Assembly: GCA_019321725.1 (NCBI GenBank)
Contig: JAGSPU010001569.1
Span: forward strand, 1,302,001 to 1,366,000
DNA length: 64,000 bases
DNA from: Paulownia fortunei
Lineage: Eukaryota > Streptophyta > Magnoliopsida > Lamiales > Paulowniaceae
Direction: 5' to 3'
The notes under the pieces are model-generated. The model was not told where the DNA came from. It did not search any database and saw nothing but the letters and a program-made list of their open reading frames with translations. Below, one piece after another: positions 37,506-50,842 of this stretch (position 1 is the stretch's first letter; the number at the start of each line of letters is the position of its first letter). A program made the translations under genes and the position numbers.

Positions 37506-39787
37506 GATTTGAATGAAGCACCTTAAGTGGTGTAAGAGAATTTGTGTCTAATTTAAGGGAGTTGAAGAAACTGAGAAAAGATCTATAAAATGGAGGTGGA
37601 ATTGTCAGTGAGATATGTTGTGAGTTTATGGGACAGAAGGGTGTGAGGAATCTTCAACTTTTGTGAGCCAAATAACACAAATGAAAAGATCAAGGAGGGG
37701 AGGGTAAGATGGCAAGGAAAACGACACCGTCTTGGAGGTTTTTAAGGTTGGCAATGACCAGGTTACTAATTAGTCTTGGTTGGTTGGGTGGTTGGTTTAT
37801 GATCTGATGATCACAACAAATATGTGCTTAAATTTACTTTATCCAGTCGTCCTTGTTTTTTTTTTTTTATCTTATTTGTGTTAATTATAAGAGTTGATTA
37901 AATATTTACAAAGCTTGTGACATTAAATCTTGATTCAAAGTTGAAAGGTAGAATCTTTCTTCTTTGTAATGACTCAGGTTAGAACTAATGAAATTGGTTC
38001 AGTAGTTTTTACTATTTAATTGTAGGATGTGCAGATGAGATATTTTATTGTTCCCCCTATGAGGCTTTTTATGAGGTAGTAGCAATTCATGGCAGGGATT
38101 TAGTACTAAATGTTGGAGTGGAAGATACCCAATATCACCTTTCAATTAGGTTTGAAAATCATATTTAAAGCTGGAAATATACATCGAAAATGTTGGTAAA
38201 CCAGAAAGGAACTTTCCAACTAATGACCTGATCTATCGGGTTCTGATGAAAGACAAGATTCATTATCCGGTAGTTGATCATATCCCTGTCTGTTTTTGTA
38301 ATTTTGGTTGGTGCATTTATCATAACGGTAGGGAAAAAAAAAAAAAAAGTAGTGGCAGCAGATGATAGGTGGAAGAGAAAAAGAAAAGTATTTTTTACTA
38401 GCCAATAAAGTTTAAAAAAAAAAAAAAACACAAAGGAGAGGAAATGATGCGTACTTTGGCATGCATATTCAGTTTAAAATTCAAAATTTTGTGTTATCTA
38501 AGATTGTTTGATGGAAAAAATGACTAAAAAAATAATTCAAAATAAAAATTTAATGTGAAATTATTCAAATAAATTTATTATTATATATTTAAAATTATTA
38601 ATTTAAACTTCATTAATTTAAATGATTGTTGCATGATAAATCATCTGTACCACATTTTAAAAAGAGCAATTGGGATTCTCACTATATGTTACAGGCCATT
38701 ATTTCTCCGAAACAGGACCCTACAGTAATTGGGACTTGACTGCAAATATTGGGCGAAAAAACAGTTCACCAGAAGCATATGGTACAGAAGGTGACTTTAT
38801 TTGATGCTTTTAACTACTTAATAAATATAAGTGCACGTGTGAGCACATGCATTGTTGAAGATGGAATGGGCAAAGAATTGCCGGTGGGGCCAATCAGGTG
38901 ATGGGAATCCAGACCCCGGCCCTGGCACCCTTCTTGTCCCAATAGAAGAAAAAGAATTGCGGATAATTCAAGTTTAATGTTCAACAATCCTATGCTTCCA
39001 TCTAGGTTTGTAATAATCATGCAAACTTAGATTCGTTTGTAATCTATTTGTCAATGTTCCATTATATCAACAAATCTTTTTTGTTTGCTTTCTCGCATGA
39101 GCAGTTTGATGAAGATGTTATTAAAAAAAAAATATTTTTCCAATCATTATTTTAATATATAATTAAATAAAATATTAAAAATATTTGATGTGATACAATT
39201 AATCAAATAATTTTTTATAAAAAAATACACTTATGGTTCTTTGAACATTTTTTATAAAAATACATCACAATAATATTTCCTAACAACTCATCCAAGAAAG
39301 TTTATTTTCCAATTCATCCCCAAAATATATTTTCTAAAAATATTTTTTTCAAAACACCGAAAATAATATCAAACATAGTGTTTAATTTTCCGACTCTTCA
39401 AACTTGAGCTTAATTTATATATAAATTAAGAGAGGAAAATATTCACAAGTTTGCACTGTTGCACATTGTTATTATATCATGAAATATCTATGTCCAATAA
39501 ACAACTCGAGAATTATAAACCAGAAAAAAAAAAAAGGAAGGTAACGAACAACTCCGAGTTATTTTTATTATTATTGCTATTTCTTCTTCTTGTATTGTAC
39601 ATACTAAGAGCTCTCATTCAGTTCACCTTACCTGTAGAAGAACTCTACAAATTGATTTACCTGACTTCTGCTGACTCTCCGAAGAATGGCGATTCCTTGA
39701 CCGTAAGAGTTTTTTAGTTTCAATAGAATGACTTGTATGAGTACAAGAATGAAGAACCATTGCTATATTTTTTACTCAGGTCTGCTA
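37506..39787. other. Intergenic between PCS1 and AVT1 genes
   Basis: PCS1 upstream region and AVT1 3' flank, with poly-T/A runs (37858-37869, 38335-38348, 38414-38429). An open frame at 39451-39717 (plus) encodes a basic stretch and a Leu/Ile-rich segment but has no family likeness; probably chance. Confidence 0.4.
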
Positions 39788-42700
39788 TTAGTCAGCCATA
39801 CTTGTGACAGCAGAATACGTGCCAATGATGGCAAAAAAAAACTCCCACAACCATTATCAGGGAGCAAGTTGCAATCTGAGGATGAAGAAGGTTAAATCAG
39901 GATAAAATTTCTAACATTTGGACCTGGATTTAGGGTAAAAGTTTCACAGAAAAAGGAAGTGGATAAAAAATCTACCTGAAGTTTAGTTAGTCTCCTTTGT
40001 CTATTCTCATATAGCAAGCACATGGTAAGACTACAGACTGTTTGTCAAGCAACGGGTTAAATCCACAAAAATGTGTTATTACAAGAGTAAAAGTGAAGCT
40101 AGGCATTTAAGAAAACAGGACTAGACCACTTACCACTAGCATCACAAGGAAGGATCCAATCAGGGCCATCACGGATCCTGCAATTCAGTTTTTGATGGAA
40201 CAGATCAGCCCGAAAGGTATTCGTGTAATTTCATTGCAGATGAAAATATCAATGGGATTAGGTCTAGTGGAGATGCTTACCGAAATATGGAATTGTCAAT
40301 GCCACAATTAATGTTGAGACCACCAAACTTGTTCTGATGAGTATAGACACACCGTGGGATCTAAGCTGAGCAGCAGGCAACAGTTCTTCCAGACTTAATG
40401 CGACAGGGGTGATTGTCAAGGCAAACTTTGTAACAGGGGCTACAACCTGAAAACATGGTTCATACACACTTAATATGCTCAACTATCCAAACTTGGTGTG
40501 AAGAAAAAGTGTAATTTTCAGAGTTTCCCATTACATAGTGTTGAACTTGAATAGAGACAAGCACGTCGATGAAGAATGATGAAGCATAAAAAATACACCG
40601 TGTTTCCTTTCTTACCACAGCCCATCCAGCAATATCTGAAGCGACCAAGTTTGTGGGTAGATTTAATGTGAACTGAGAGTTTGTGGCTTCACCAAAACAT
40701 CAAAAAGCCGCATACTGCTATGCCAGCATACAGTAAACCAGCAATTAAAAAGCTGCATCAACATACACACATGCTGGTCAAAAGAAAAGTCCATTTACAA
40801 AAACTGTTTAAGTGAAAAATGCTTATTTTCTCAACTAGAATATCCATGTTTGAAGGGTCCAAAACTATATAATAGAAAATATTCATGATAACAAGCATTC
40901 AAGTTTCTGAAAGGACTGTAAATAATGAAATTTATTGAAGACAACAGTTACCTGATAAATAGAACTGAAGGAAATCGAGAAGGCTCCTTCATGGAGGAAT
41001 AGATGTTTGGAAAGACTGAATGGCAACCATAGCAGAAGCTGTATATACCAATTGTGATAGGTAATTTTGTGAAGTCCAATGCTTTTTCCGCTGGGATGGA
41101 ATCCAACTTCAGAAGCAACCCCAACCCATAACAAGCAGAGCACTACAATGGCCAAAGTCACTATACCACCAACTGACAAAAAGAAAAAAATAAACACACA
41201 GATAAAATGCAAGGTATATAATTTCATTAAAGTTAATCATAAAAAGTGAAGGAAAAACGAATCATGAACCTGAAATGTATGAAAGCAAACTTAGATTTCT
41301 GAGCCAAACTGTTGGAAGAATAACAAGTGTCGAAATAATGGCACAGATTTGATACGAGTCGAGATGAATTCCAGCAACATCCATTTGAACATTTGGGAAA
41401 GAGGCAGACAGGTTATCACTCATCATGATTAAGAATTCCACACAAGAAGACTACAGTGAAGAACTTTTAAGTTTTAGCTATTACAGCAAAAGGAAAAGGG
41501 GATTTATAATAAGCTAGTATCAGATGAGAAGTATACATACATATAGCTCTACATATAGGATTGCCTGCAGTTATCCAAATTCAATGAATTAGTCGCCAGA
41601 TAACTTATCTCCACAAACAAAACTATCGATTCTTGGAACTCTATGCTTGTATTATACTTACAGCAATGCAAATACGACCACTTAAGCCGAAAGCCGCCTG
41701 TCCAATATCTGGATAAGTGTGGAGTTGAGAGGAGCTTTCTAAACATCTCTTCAATAAGATCCCAGTATAGCAGGTAATGGTTCCAAAGATAAAGAGAAGC
41801 AGGATACTGAACCACCCTCCTTCTTTGAGTGCATAAGGAGTTGATAGAATTCCTATGCCACACAGAGCATTTATGGCTGCATTTAAAAGATGACGATAAG
41901 CATCAGAGAAATTGATATTAAGTCAAACTATTTTAAATGTAGATCCATCACGGAATAAAATGTTCTGCAGCAAAGTAATCAAGCCTTTGCAATGTTGCAC
42001 AGGACAGTTAATTCAACAAAAATTAATAGCAAGGGTCACATTTTACCAAATCTAAGGTTGTAAGTAGCTCATGTTTTTCAATCATTCTCAAAGGAGAATC
42101 AAAGACATGACTTCTGCTTTTGAGCTTTTCTTCCAATTTGGTGCTTGAAGAACAAAGCAGGATTGAAGTCAGGTTGGTACTAGTATAATTTTTCTGTGAA
42201 ATTTAGGCATGCCTTTAAAGATAATCACATGAGAATTTTAACTACAAAATTTCCCCAGTAAACATCACCAAGATTCATGATAGTATATGCAAATTACCAT
42301 TAAGAACTGATTGAGTATATGAACACTGCTGGGGCTGTGGCAGTTCACTGAAAGAAGTCCTCAATTCAGAAGTGGTAGATAGCTTTACAGGAAATATTGA
42401 GGTGGGAACAACTTCTTTATCTAAGCTTGTTGAGGAGATGAGGGGCTTAAACAAAGATGATTCAGTAGCTGATGTCTGTGATTTCTTGTCTGCTGAACTC
42501 AAGAAAGAGCTGCCCCTTAAGAAGCTGACTGAGGGAGGTGTCACACTTGTATACATGTCCACTGACTGCCTATATATTTCAATAAAAGAGTTATCCATTG
42601 ATTGGTTAGTGTTCAGAAGATGTTTGTCATGAAATTACTTGTAATCATGTTCTAGTCCGTTTGCAATCTGCATAAAGCACAAGTTGTCTATTTTCCAGAA

Positions 42701-43089
42701 AAATCAATTGATATATATATTTCTATCTGTGCTAATAGCTAGGTTGAAATGATCAGACCGTTCCCTTTGGCAGCTCCAGTGCATGAAAAATATTTGCAAT
42801 AGGCCATCAGGGGACATGCCAAAAAATCATTTTCTGTGACTATTCTATTGTCTGAGATATGGCAAGCCATGGGCAGCATAGATATTCATCTCATCACATT
42901 CCTTCTATTGTCTATAATACACACACTTCTTAACATAAACTATTAGCACCTTCAACTTTAGCTCAAACTCCTTAAAATTCTTGCAGTTTACTAAAACCAT
43001 TATTGGGGACTAAAATAGTAGCGTACTCCATCCAATTCATTTAATTTAAGGTGAAGAAGTAAAACAACTACACACCACACACACACACA

Positions 43090-43133
<44 letters not shown>

Positions 43134-43618
43134 CAGAAGCCGAATCACATATAAAAGATGTTGCATTGCAAGTCAGACAATTGCTGTGGCTTGCAGAAAT
43201 AACTTTTTGTATGATCATCATTTTCATTAACTAAAGTGTGTCACGCTATATGCAACGTTTATTCAATCAAGAATTGTATTCATAACAATTAGCATTGCAG
43301 AATTATATTATTATATGGCGAGAAGGAAGTTTTACTACGGTCATGCAACATCAAAACTCTCTAAAACGAGCAAAGAAATAACAAAAATAGTCCAAAGATT
43401 GAACGGCTGCGATGCAGTATGTACCTGTAACTTTGAGGCCAAAAGGGCGAAGGATCATGATCGAGAGAATCATTTGAAGCGTGTCTGGAGGGACCAGTAA
43501 CATCAGATTCAGTATCGTCCTCATGATCATGGCAAACCCTTTCAGCTTCATTTTCTTCATCATCTGTTTCAATTTCAATCGCGCGGTCTGGCCCAAATTC
43601 TTCTTCCAGCTGCTTCAT
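39788..43618 (-). CDS. AVT1: Vacuolar-type amino acid transporter, AVT1 clade, with frame breaks
   Basis: An AAAP-family permease; AVT1-clade members move amino acids across the vacuolar membrane. Eleven exons: 43618-43425, 42569-42298, 41876-41662, 41564-41541, 41450-41270, 41172-40952, 40752-40616, 40446-40281, 40177-40134, 40030-39976, 39875-39788. The N-terminus is acidic and ends WPQSYRQSVDMYTSV, typical of AVT1. Exon 3 has GIGILSTPYALKEGGW and TYPDIGQAAFG. Exon 5 has LPTVWLRNLSLLSYIS; exon 8 has KFALTITPVALSLEELLP. Exon 4 is only 24 bases (AILYVELY). The frame breaks at 41082-41086 (T5 for T4), 40694-40697 (A4 for A3), 40029 and about 39993 (one base short each), and 39833-39841 (A9 for A8). 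Corrected CDS 1596 bases, 531 residues. Position beside PCS1 matches Arabidopsis At5g02170/02180 (from memory). Confidence 0.87.
43076..43128. repeat. Compound (CA)n/(TA)n microsatellite
   Basis: CACACACA followed by a long TA run, inside the large first intron of the AVT1 gene. Confidence 0.9.
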
Positions 43619-44767
43619 GACTCTATTCTTACACGTAAAGCAATGTATGTGCTCTCAAAACACGCCAAGAAACATAGTTGATCAACGAAGATTTATGGAT
43701 TGTTGTATTTCAGGCCTTTCTGCTTTCTGTTTCTAACAAAACTATACCAGAGAACACGGGAAAATACCTGATCAGACGTTGGAAGAGGAGGAGTTCTTTT
43801 TCTTGGAAAAGAAAACAGTCAGGGATGGAAGGGGTTGGTGTTGAGATTTCGAGTTTTACGCATTCTTGAAATCTTAGACTAAAGATGATTAACATTCATT
43901 GCTTTTTCTCCAATGAGACGACGCCCGAGTTTCAGAAGAACTCTAAGAAAGAAAAAGAAAAAAGAAAAAAAAGAAAAAAGAGGATAACTTTGTATTAATA
44001 AAAAAGGCATGAAAATGCTGGCGTACAGGTTCCTATTTTGATGCTTCACCACCCAACTTGGAGGGTAATAAATAGGGTTAAAAAGATGGACTAATTGAAT
44101 TATATTCTCCCAAATATAAGAAATATCTGTTCCTCGTCATTTTGTTTTGTTGGAGCACCATAGTCCTAAATCTTTTACTTTTAAAGTTTATGCATAGGAA
44201 AAGTTCTAGCCTTTTAGTGTAAATCCTCACGATCCCAATTAATTATATGAGGAAAAGTTCTAGCCTTTTAGTGTAAATCCTCACGATCCCAATTAATTAT
44301 ATGATAAGTGTAAATTTAATTATTACATACTAATTTAGATTCGACCAAATTATGTTTAAATTAGAATTCTAAAATAACCACTTATGCTAGACTATTTAGC
44401 ATAACTAATTCTAGTTATTACAGCAAACTATAATTATATTGGACAAGAAAAAAGAATATTAGTCGAATTACAAGAAGGAGCTCCACAGTGCCTATCAATA
44501 TTTAGTTTCATGTTTATAATGTTGCTCATATTACTCCCAGTTGCAATTGCAAAGTGGAAATAAAAATTATCTTCAAAATTCAAGAATTGCTTTTTTTTTT
44601 TGGCCTTTTCTTGTGGATAGATAAACGCCATAACATTCAAACAAAATTTCATATTAAAAGAGAATTAAATTGCTCAAAAAAATGCAGTACAAACTTGAGA
44701 GTAGAAGACTATACACTTAGAACTTTACAAACCAACCAGTAATTCACACAGACACACAAATTAATTT
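43619..44767. other. Intergenic: AVT1 upstream and FIP 3' flank
   Basis: Contains the 54-base tandem duplication listed separately and an A/G-rich block near 43945-43985. No gene recognised. Confidence 0.45.
44196..44303. repeat. Perfect 54-base tandem duplication
   Basis: A unit beginning AGGAAAAGTTCTAGCC and ending AATTATATG is present twice, 44196-44249 and 44250-44303, with no difference seen between copies. The identity implies a recent duplication or an assembly artefact. Confidence 0.95.
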
Positions 44768-45635
44768 CTATTTGTCGATTTGGTTAAGCTTGCCAAGTCC
44801 GTTGCACCGGGCGCACACAATTTGAAGCTCATCTTTCCTTGCCGCATTTGCCCTCAAGGTCGACCCCGATTTTCTCACAAATCCTGCTCCGTCACATTCT
44901 GGGCACCTAAACAAACCACAATTTTATTCCGTCAATTCTCCAATTATCCACAATTATTTCTCTTTCTCTTCTTATAATTAAAAAATTATTAAATATGAAA
45001 TTACTCTTTTATTTAACAATTTAAGCTTAAATTTTTATATGAAATAGATAGATCTTGAGCAGAAATCTAGATTCAGACTTTTTAAAATACTTTTTAACAA
45101 ACAAATTTGCGTGACACAAAATGACAAAAAAACTAAGAATTTGAATCTCTTCAGAATGTTGTAAAAAGATATGTAGCATGTAGGGATGGGTGACTTAGAT
45201 AAGATATTTGATAATGAGTGAATCATTTAATATGTAATGTACTAGAAAAATAGAAATATAATAGAAAATATGTCAATCCACTGTATAAATCGTTGCCACA
45301 AATTATGTATTTATGAGAAAATATAAAGAGTAAATTAGACAGCAGGGAATTTCTAACAGGTCCTTGCGAGAGAAGAGGATAGGGAAAGCAGTTCCAAGCA
45401 ATGCCACCGCGGCTGCGCCCGCTATCAGATAGGTTGTTCCGTCGGCTGAAACATCACCAGCGGCGGCGACCACCGTCAGCTGCTTCCTCTCTTTCGTTTT
45501 CTGCATTGTACCCCGTGAAGAAAGCTTTGAACCATAGAATATGGTAGTTCTGCCATTGGAGCTGCAGAGAGATGGAGTCGATTTCTTGATTGAATTCGTC
45601 GAGAACAGGGCCTGCACTTGAGTAATGGACGCCAT
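44768..45635 (-). CDS. FIP: FIP-like thylakoid protein with DnaJ-type zinc finger
   Basis: An intact two-exon gene: 45635-45358 and 44906-44768, 417 bases, 138 residues. The N-terminus is Ser/Thr-rich and basic, like a chloroplast transit peptide. It is followed by TTYLIAGAAAVALLGTAFPI, one membrane segment at about residues 68-87. The second exon supplies a single DnaJ-type zinc-finger pair, CPECDGAGF and CARCNGLGK. This matches what I recall of Arabidopsis FIP (At5g02160), a thylakoid partner of FtsH5 linked to stress responses. The same gene order (between AVT and FES1C) supports the call. Donor is GTTAGA at 45357-45352 and the junction codon is CT|G. Start is the first ATG before the transit peptide. 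Confidence 0.82.
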
Positions 45636-47811
45636 TTCTGAGATTATTATTTTGTTTGGTTTCTTGAATATGAAATGACACAGTTTGACTCAGATTTTAT
45701 AGCAATCACAGATGTTGGAAAGTGGATAAGGGAGGAACACATCGCGCTCAGCAATTCCAGTGAGTATTACTGGATAAAAAGGTCCCACTTCGATGACTTA
45801 TTCCCAGCTTCATGGTGGAGATACCACAATAATTTTATTTATCAATTATCTGCAATTCTACACTTTTTTCTCATCTATTTCTTCAAGATTGAAATTCCTG
45901 TGAGTTTTAACTTTTTATTCAAGGATCATGCTGTGGACTTTGTACTTAAAATTCTTACCTCTAGCTTCATAATTTTGAAACGACAATAAGGGCTTGTTTC
46001 GTATTATTTGGTTCCACTTCCAATATTTCAGCCAAAAATAAATAAAAAAATTGTTTTTAAAAAAATATAGGGAATTGTGATATATATTTAGTTTTAATTC
46101 TAATATTGAAAGTTCCTATTATACATGTTTATGTTTGTATGATTAGTGTGTTGCGTTATTATTTTATATTATATATATTTTAAATTAATATAATGATTTA
46201 ATGATCTAAATATATATTATCTATCATGATTTGAATATATATTTTATATGTATGTATAATAATGATTATGATTTTTTATAATATTTTGAGAATGAATGAA
46301 AATGATTTTTGAAGACAATGGTGTGATAGTTTGTCCTTTTATTCCTTTCATTTTTATTTTGGGAGATATTAATGAGGAAAAAATATTTTGGAAAAAGAAT
46401 AATAAGTTTTGAGAGTGTGATTAGATGTGAGATGAAAACGTAATGATAACAGTTGATGTAATATTTTTTTTTTTAATGATAATAAGTGTGATTGGAAGTG
46501 AGAATTTTTATAACAAAAATTATGAATGTTGTTGGGAAGTGGATTTTTTTAAATTCTTTTAATAAATATTAATTATTGTTTTAACTTTTACTATTCAATT
46601 ACTATTAAGTATATAACTTCATGTACAACTTCTATGCTTGTATTTATATGTCGTGTGTATCTATGCACGTACATAAATATGTACATTAATTTTATTAAAA
46701 TATTATAAAATTATTTTCTTAATTTAAAAATTATTATTATAAATTAATATCATATTTTTTGTATTCCAATATATATTCATAATCAAAAAATTATTACAAT
46801 CATATATACAAACTAATATGTATTATAAAACTTTTTGCATGCACGTATAAATAATATACCTAAATACATTCTCAAATATTTTATTAAATTAGTATCAATA
46901 CAAATATTAAAAAATAAATCATAAAATTAGATATATTAAATATAAAACATTTTCAACAATACAATAATATTATAATACGTAGTTTAAATGTAAGATAAAC
47001 TTGTTTGTCATTTCTGAAAATAAACTTGTATTGTCAACAATATAATAATATTCATACGTTGTGTGTATCTATGTACGTATATAAATATGTTTGATTTTAT
47101 TTTTTTAAAATTACTGAAATACTAAAATTGGAACCAAAATGTAAATAAAGCCTAAATTCCTCAGCATAGCAAGTTAACAACAATAATAACTTCAAATTCT
47201 TATTGAATTTTAAATGAAAAACTAGACACTAATGAATTTTAAATCTGAATTATTTAATGCAACATGATCATATATGTGTATATTTCTAGAGACCATGCTC
47301 GGTATTTGCATTTCAAAGAGTTTATTAATTTAAAATTATGTGATATAATTTTACTGAGAGCAACTCCTACAAGTTTACCTCATTTCCAATTATTCCCTGT
47401 GATCGTCTTAAATTCATTTATTAAAAATTATAGTAAAAGAGAATATAAGGCCCAATGGGTTTTAAGGCACATGGCCTGTGTGTTTCATAAAGCCCATGCG
47501 ATCCTTGTAAAATTCTCCTCGTAGGTCCCGAGTCTAGTCCGCTTTTTGTTCTCGACTTCGACCGGTGGTCTTGTTAAACTTTCGCGCTGTACAAAATTGA
47601 GAAGATTGTGGATTGTGATTTTATATTATCTCGATTCTTCAAGTAAATTCGAGAAACCCCTCCACAAATTTCCCCACCGAAACTATAAATAAGCTCAATC
47701 TCGGTCAAATACTTCTCTAAATTTCTAGTTCTTGGAAAGTTAAATCTTGGCTCTTTATTTTTATACCTTTCTACCAACGTTAATCTTTGCAGTTTCTTGT
47801 TTGAGTGAAAA
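45636..47811. other. Divergent intergenic region between FIP and Fes1 genes
   Basis: The two genes are transcribed away from each other. From about 46000 to 47250 the sequence is extremely AT-rich with no coding signal. Confidence 0.45.
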
Positions 47812-50800
47812 ATGTCAAGGGAAGGTCCTAACTGGGAAGGCTTGCTTAAGTGGAGTCTCTCTCACTCTGATGGTACAAATTCTTCTCGTAATTTAAGGTA
47901 CAGTCCATCATATTTTCAATTTTTCTTGGTAAAAAATGTGGAAGAATGGTTTTTGTGTTGCTATAAAAGTTTATTTCTTGATTTTGAATGTTCTGATGGG
48001 TTGGTTTAAAAAATGTCGATTCATGGAATCGTGATTGGTTCTTGAACTGTGATATAAAATGAGAGAGATGTGATGTTGATTGAGACCACGTACTTTAGCC
48101 CTTTTTGGGCTTGTACTTAATTGTTTCAAAATTATGGATTTTTGCTTATTCTTTGGGTTTAGTGAGGAGGATAGAAGATGGTTTATGGAGGCAATGCAAG
48201 CGCAGACAGTTGATGTTATTAAACGAATGAAAGAGATAACACTTGTCATGAAGACCCCAGAGCAGGTCTTCGAGTCTCAGGGGGTAACCCCTCAAGATAT
48301 TGAAGGTATATCTATGTGAGCATATTAGCGTCTGTCATGCTGTAGGAAACTTGATTGCTTGTTGTTATATGATGATTGAATTCTTAATTATTTTTTCCGT
48401 GCTTGCAGATATGTTGGATGAGCTGCAAGAACATGTGGAGTCTATTGACATGGCCAATGGTTAGTTTCTTAATTATATTATCTTTTTGTGGATTATGCTG
48501 CACACAGTCGAGAAGAATACTAGCCAGATATGTGGATGGTTTATTTCCTTACAAAAATATGTAAACACGATGTGGATTATCTTTTTGAAAAAGTTAATAC
48601 TCCTGCACATACATGGTTTTTAGTGCCACATTTTCCATTCCCTCTTTTGGAATTCATTGCTCTATTCGTTCTGTAATAACGTTTGCCATAGTGGGTAATG
48701 GTTTATCCTTTGTGCCATCAAAGAAAAAAAGTTAGCTTAGCTACAGCCTTTATCTGTTTCCTTCTAGGATTTTTGATATTATGTTTCTTGAACTTGTTTC
48801 TGAAAATGGGGTACCTATTTAAATCAAGATAGTTTTGTTCGGCCCTGCGGGTCCTTTTACTGTAGGGCCGTCTGTTTTTGTAAGTAGTGAATTAGTACGT
48901 ATTTAAGCTGCCGCATCAATCATTTAAGAATTCTGGTCACTTGATCGACCTTTGTGTTTGCTTAAGAGCACTGAGTTGTGTGTTCTTCATTTGTCCTCTT
49001 CTCCAATGTACGAGATCGACAACGGCAAATACTGGTTTCCTATAAAGCAATTTCAACCTGAAACCTTATTTTATTAATAAGGCATTTTAAATATGGGTAC
49101 ATATTATACATGCCTTTGTCTTAAGAGTGCAAAGCTCATCCACTCGTCTGGCCATTCTCTTACTGAACTTAGCTTAGAACTATAGCTTATAGTTCATGAA
49201 ATAATTTAGGCTCCATATGAGCAGTTACATTTGCCATGCATGACTTGTACATAAATGAGCGTTTTCTCCCTTTCCAAGTTTAATGGAGCATTGGAAAAGG
49301 TTAAAGCTCCTCAATTTATATGTTTTAGTGCTCTGCTGGGAAATCTCTATGTAGCAGTGTCTTAATCCTATTGCATTCTGCAGAAAGGCCTATTAGGCCA
49401 CGACATAGGCTGGCCCTACCTTGAAAAGTTCCTGCACCAAGTAATTTTTGAGCTAACAGTTATAATTTGTGTATGAACATGGCATTTACTAACATAAGTA
49501 TAACTTTTGTGAAGTGGTTTTCCAAGATACTGAATCGCCATGCTTATTCTGTTGTTTGTGCGGTTTGCTTAACGATTTGGTTGGTTGTGTTCTTTGCCAG
49601 ATATTCACTCCATTGGTGGCCTGGTTCCTCTCCTTGGCTACCTGAGGAATTCCCATGCTAACATCAGGGCAAAAGCTGCAGAAGTTGTTGGCACAATCGT
49701 CCAGAACAACCCCAGAAGTCAACAGTTGGTCATGGAAGCTAACGGTCTAGAACTGCTTTTGTCAAATTTTACTTCAGATCCTGATGTTATAGTTCGTACC
49801 AAAACACTTGGCGCAATCTCATGTAAGTCTCCTCCGCAGGGTTATGCGTTATCCACTCATGTGATCATGGAGTGACTGGTGTTCTGATCTTTTGTTTTGG
49901 TTGGGGTGTATTTTCAGCTCTAATAAGGCATAACAAGTCTGGAATTGCTGCTTTTCGCCTGGCTAATGGTTATGCGGCTCTAAGAGATGCTTTAAATTCT
50001 GAGAATTTCAGATTTCAAAGGTAACTATCTGAGTTTTGATAAGATTTAAAATAATCCTTGGCCAATATATGACTTTCTATTACATTTTTCTGTAGCATCT
50101 CTGGCTTTTAATGGAAGAAAAATGAATTCATTTTTTACCAGAGTTCTGCTTCTAGCTTTTGGCTTTTCTCCACTAATTTCTTGCATCAAAAAGCTATAGA
50201 AACTGAGCCAAACTGCAATTTGCTTATTTAACCTAAGCTAAAAGCTGCTTGCTGTGACCATTTCAAGCAGGCTAATCTATTTTCCTATTTATTCACACAA
50301 AATGGTTAATCTGCAGGAAAGCCCTTAACTTGATCCATTACTTACTTCATGAGAATCGGTCAGACTGTGGCGTTGTAACCGAGCTTGGATTCCCTCGCAT
50401 TTTGATGCACCTTGCATCAAGCGAGGATGCTGATGTACGTGAAGCTGCACTTAGGGGCCTTCTAGAGCTAGCTCGAGACAGGTCAGGAAAGCCTGATGGT
50501 AGTTCAAGTGAAGAAGATGATAAACTGAAGCAAATTCTACAAGAAAGGATTAAAGGGATCAGTGAGATGTCTGCTGAAGACCTAGGAGCTGCCAGAGAGG
50601 AAAGGCTGCTTGTGGACTCCCTTTGGAACACCTGCCGTAATGAACCATCTCCGCTTCGTGAGAAGGGGCTTCTTGTTCTCCCTGGAGAAGATGCACCTCC
50701 TCCAGATGTTGCGAGCCAGCATTTTCAACCACCTCTCAGAGCTTGGGCTGCAAATGGAAATCCTGATACAAAATCAAATAGTGAAAAGAAGGAAACCCCA

Positions 50801-50842
50801 TTATTAATAGGTCCAGGACCCCCGGCAGACAATGCTTCCTAA
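47812..50842 (+). CDS. FES1C: HSP70 nucleotide exchange factor Fes1 (HspBP1 family)
   Basis: An intact six-exon gene: 47812-47897, 48163-48305, 48409-48459, 49601-49822, 49918-50020, 50317-50842; 1131 bases, 376 residues. All junctions are GT-AG and in phase. Fes1 proteins release ADP from cytosolic HSP70 and help it during heat stress. The N-terminus is GPNWEGLLKWSLSHSDGT, the Fes1 signature, then EEDRRWFMEAMQAQTVDVIK and TPEQVFESQGVTPQDIE. Armadillo-like helical repeats follow (IGGLVPLLGYLRNSHANIRAKAAEVV, AAFRLANGYAALRDAL, GFPRILMHLASSEDADVREAALRGLLELA). The tail has LREKGLLVLPGEDAPPPDVASQHF. It lacks an obvious C-terminal signal. FES1C rather than FES1A is preferred because of the neighbours FIP and a thaumatin-like gene. 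Confidence 0.95.

Noticed and set aside
39451..39717. 88-codon plus-strand open frame with a hydrophobic segment
   Set aside because: Leu/Ile content is explained by TTATTATT repeats; no family.
924..45635. Functional pairing of the left-edge FtsH with FIP, an FtsH5 partner
   Set aside because: The left-edge protease is of the mitochondrial FTSH3/10 type, whereas FIP works with chloroplast FtsH5; the co-occurrence is coincidental.
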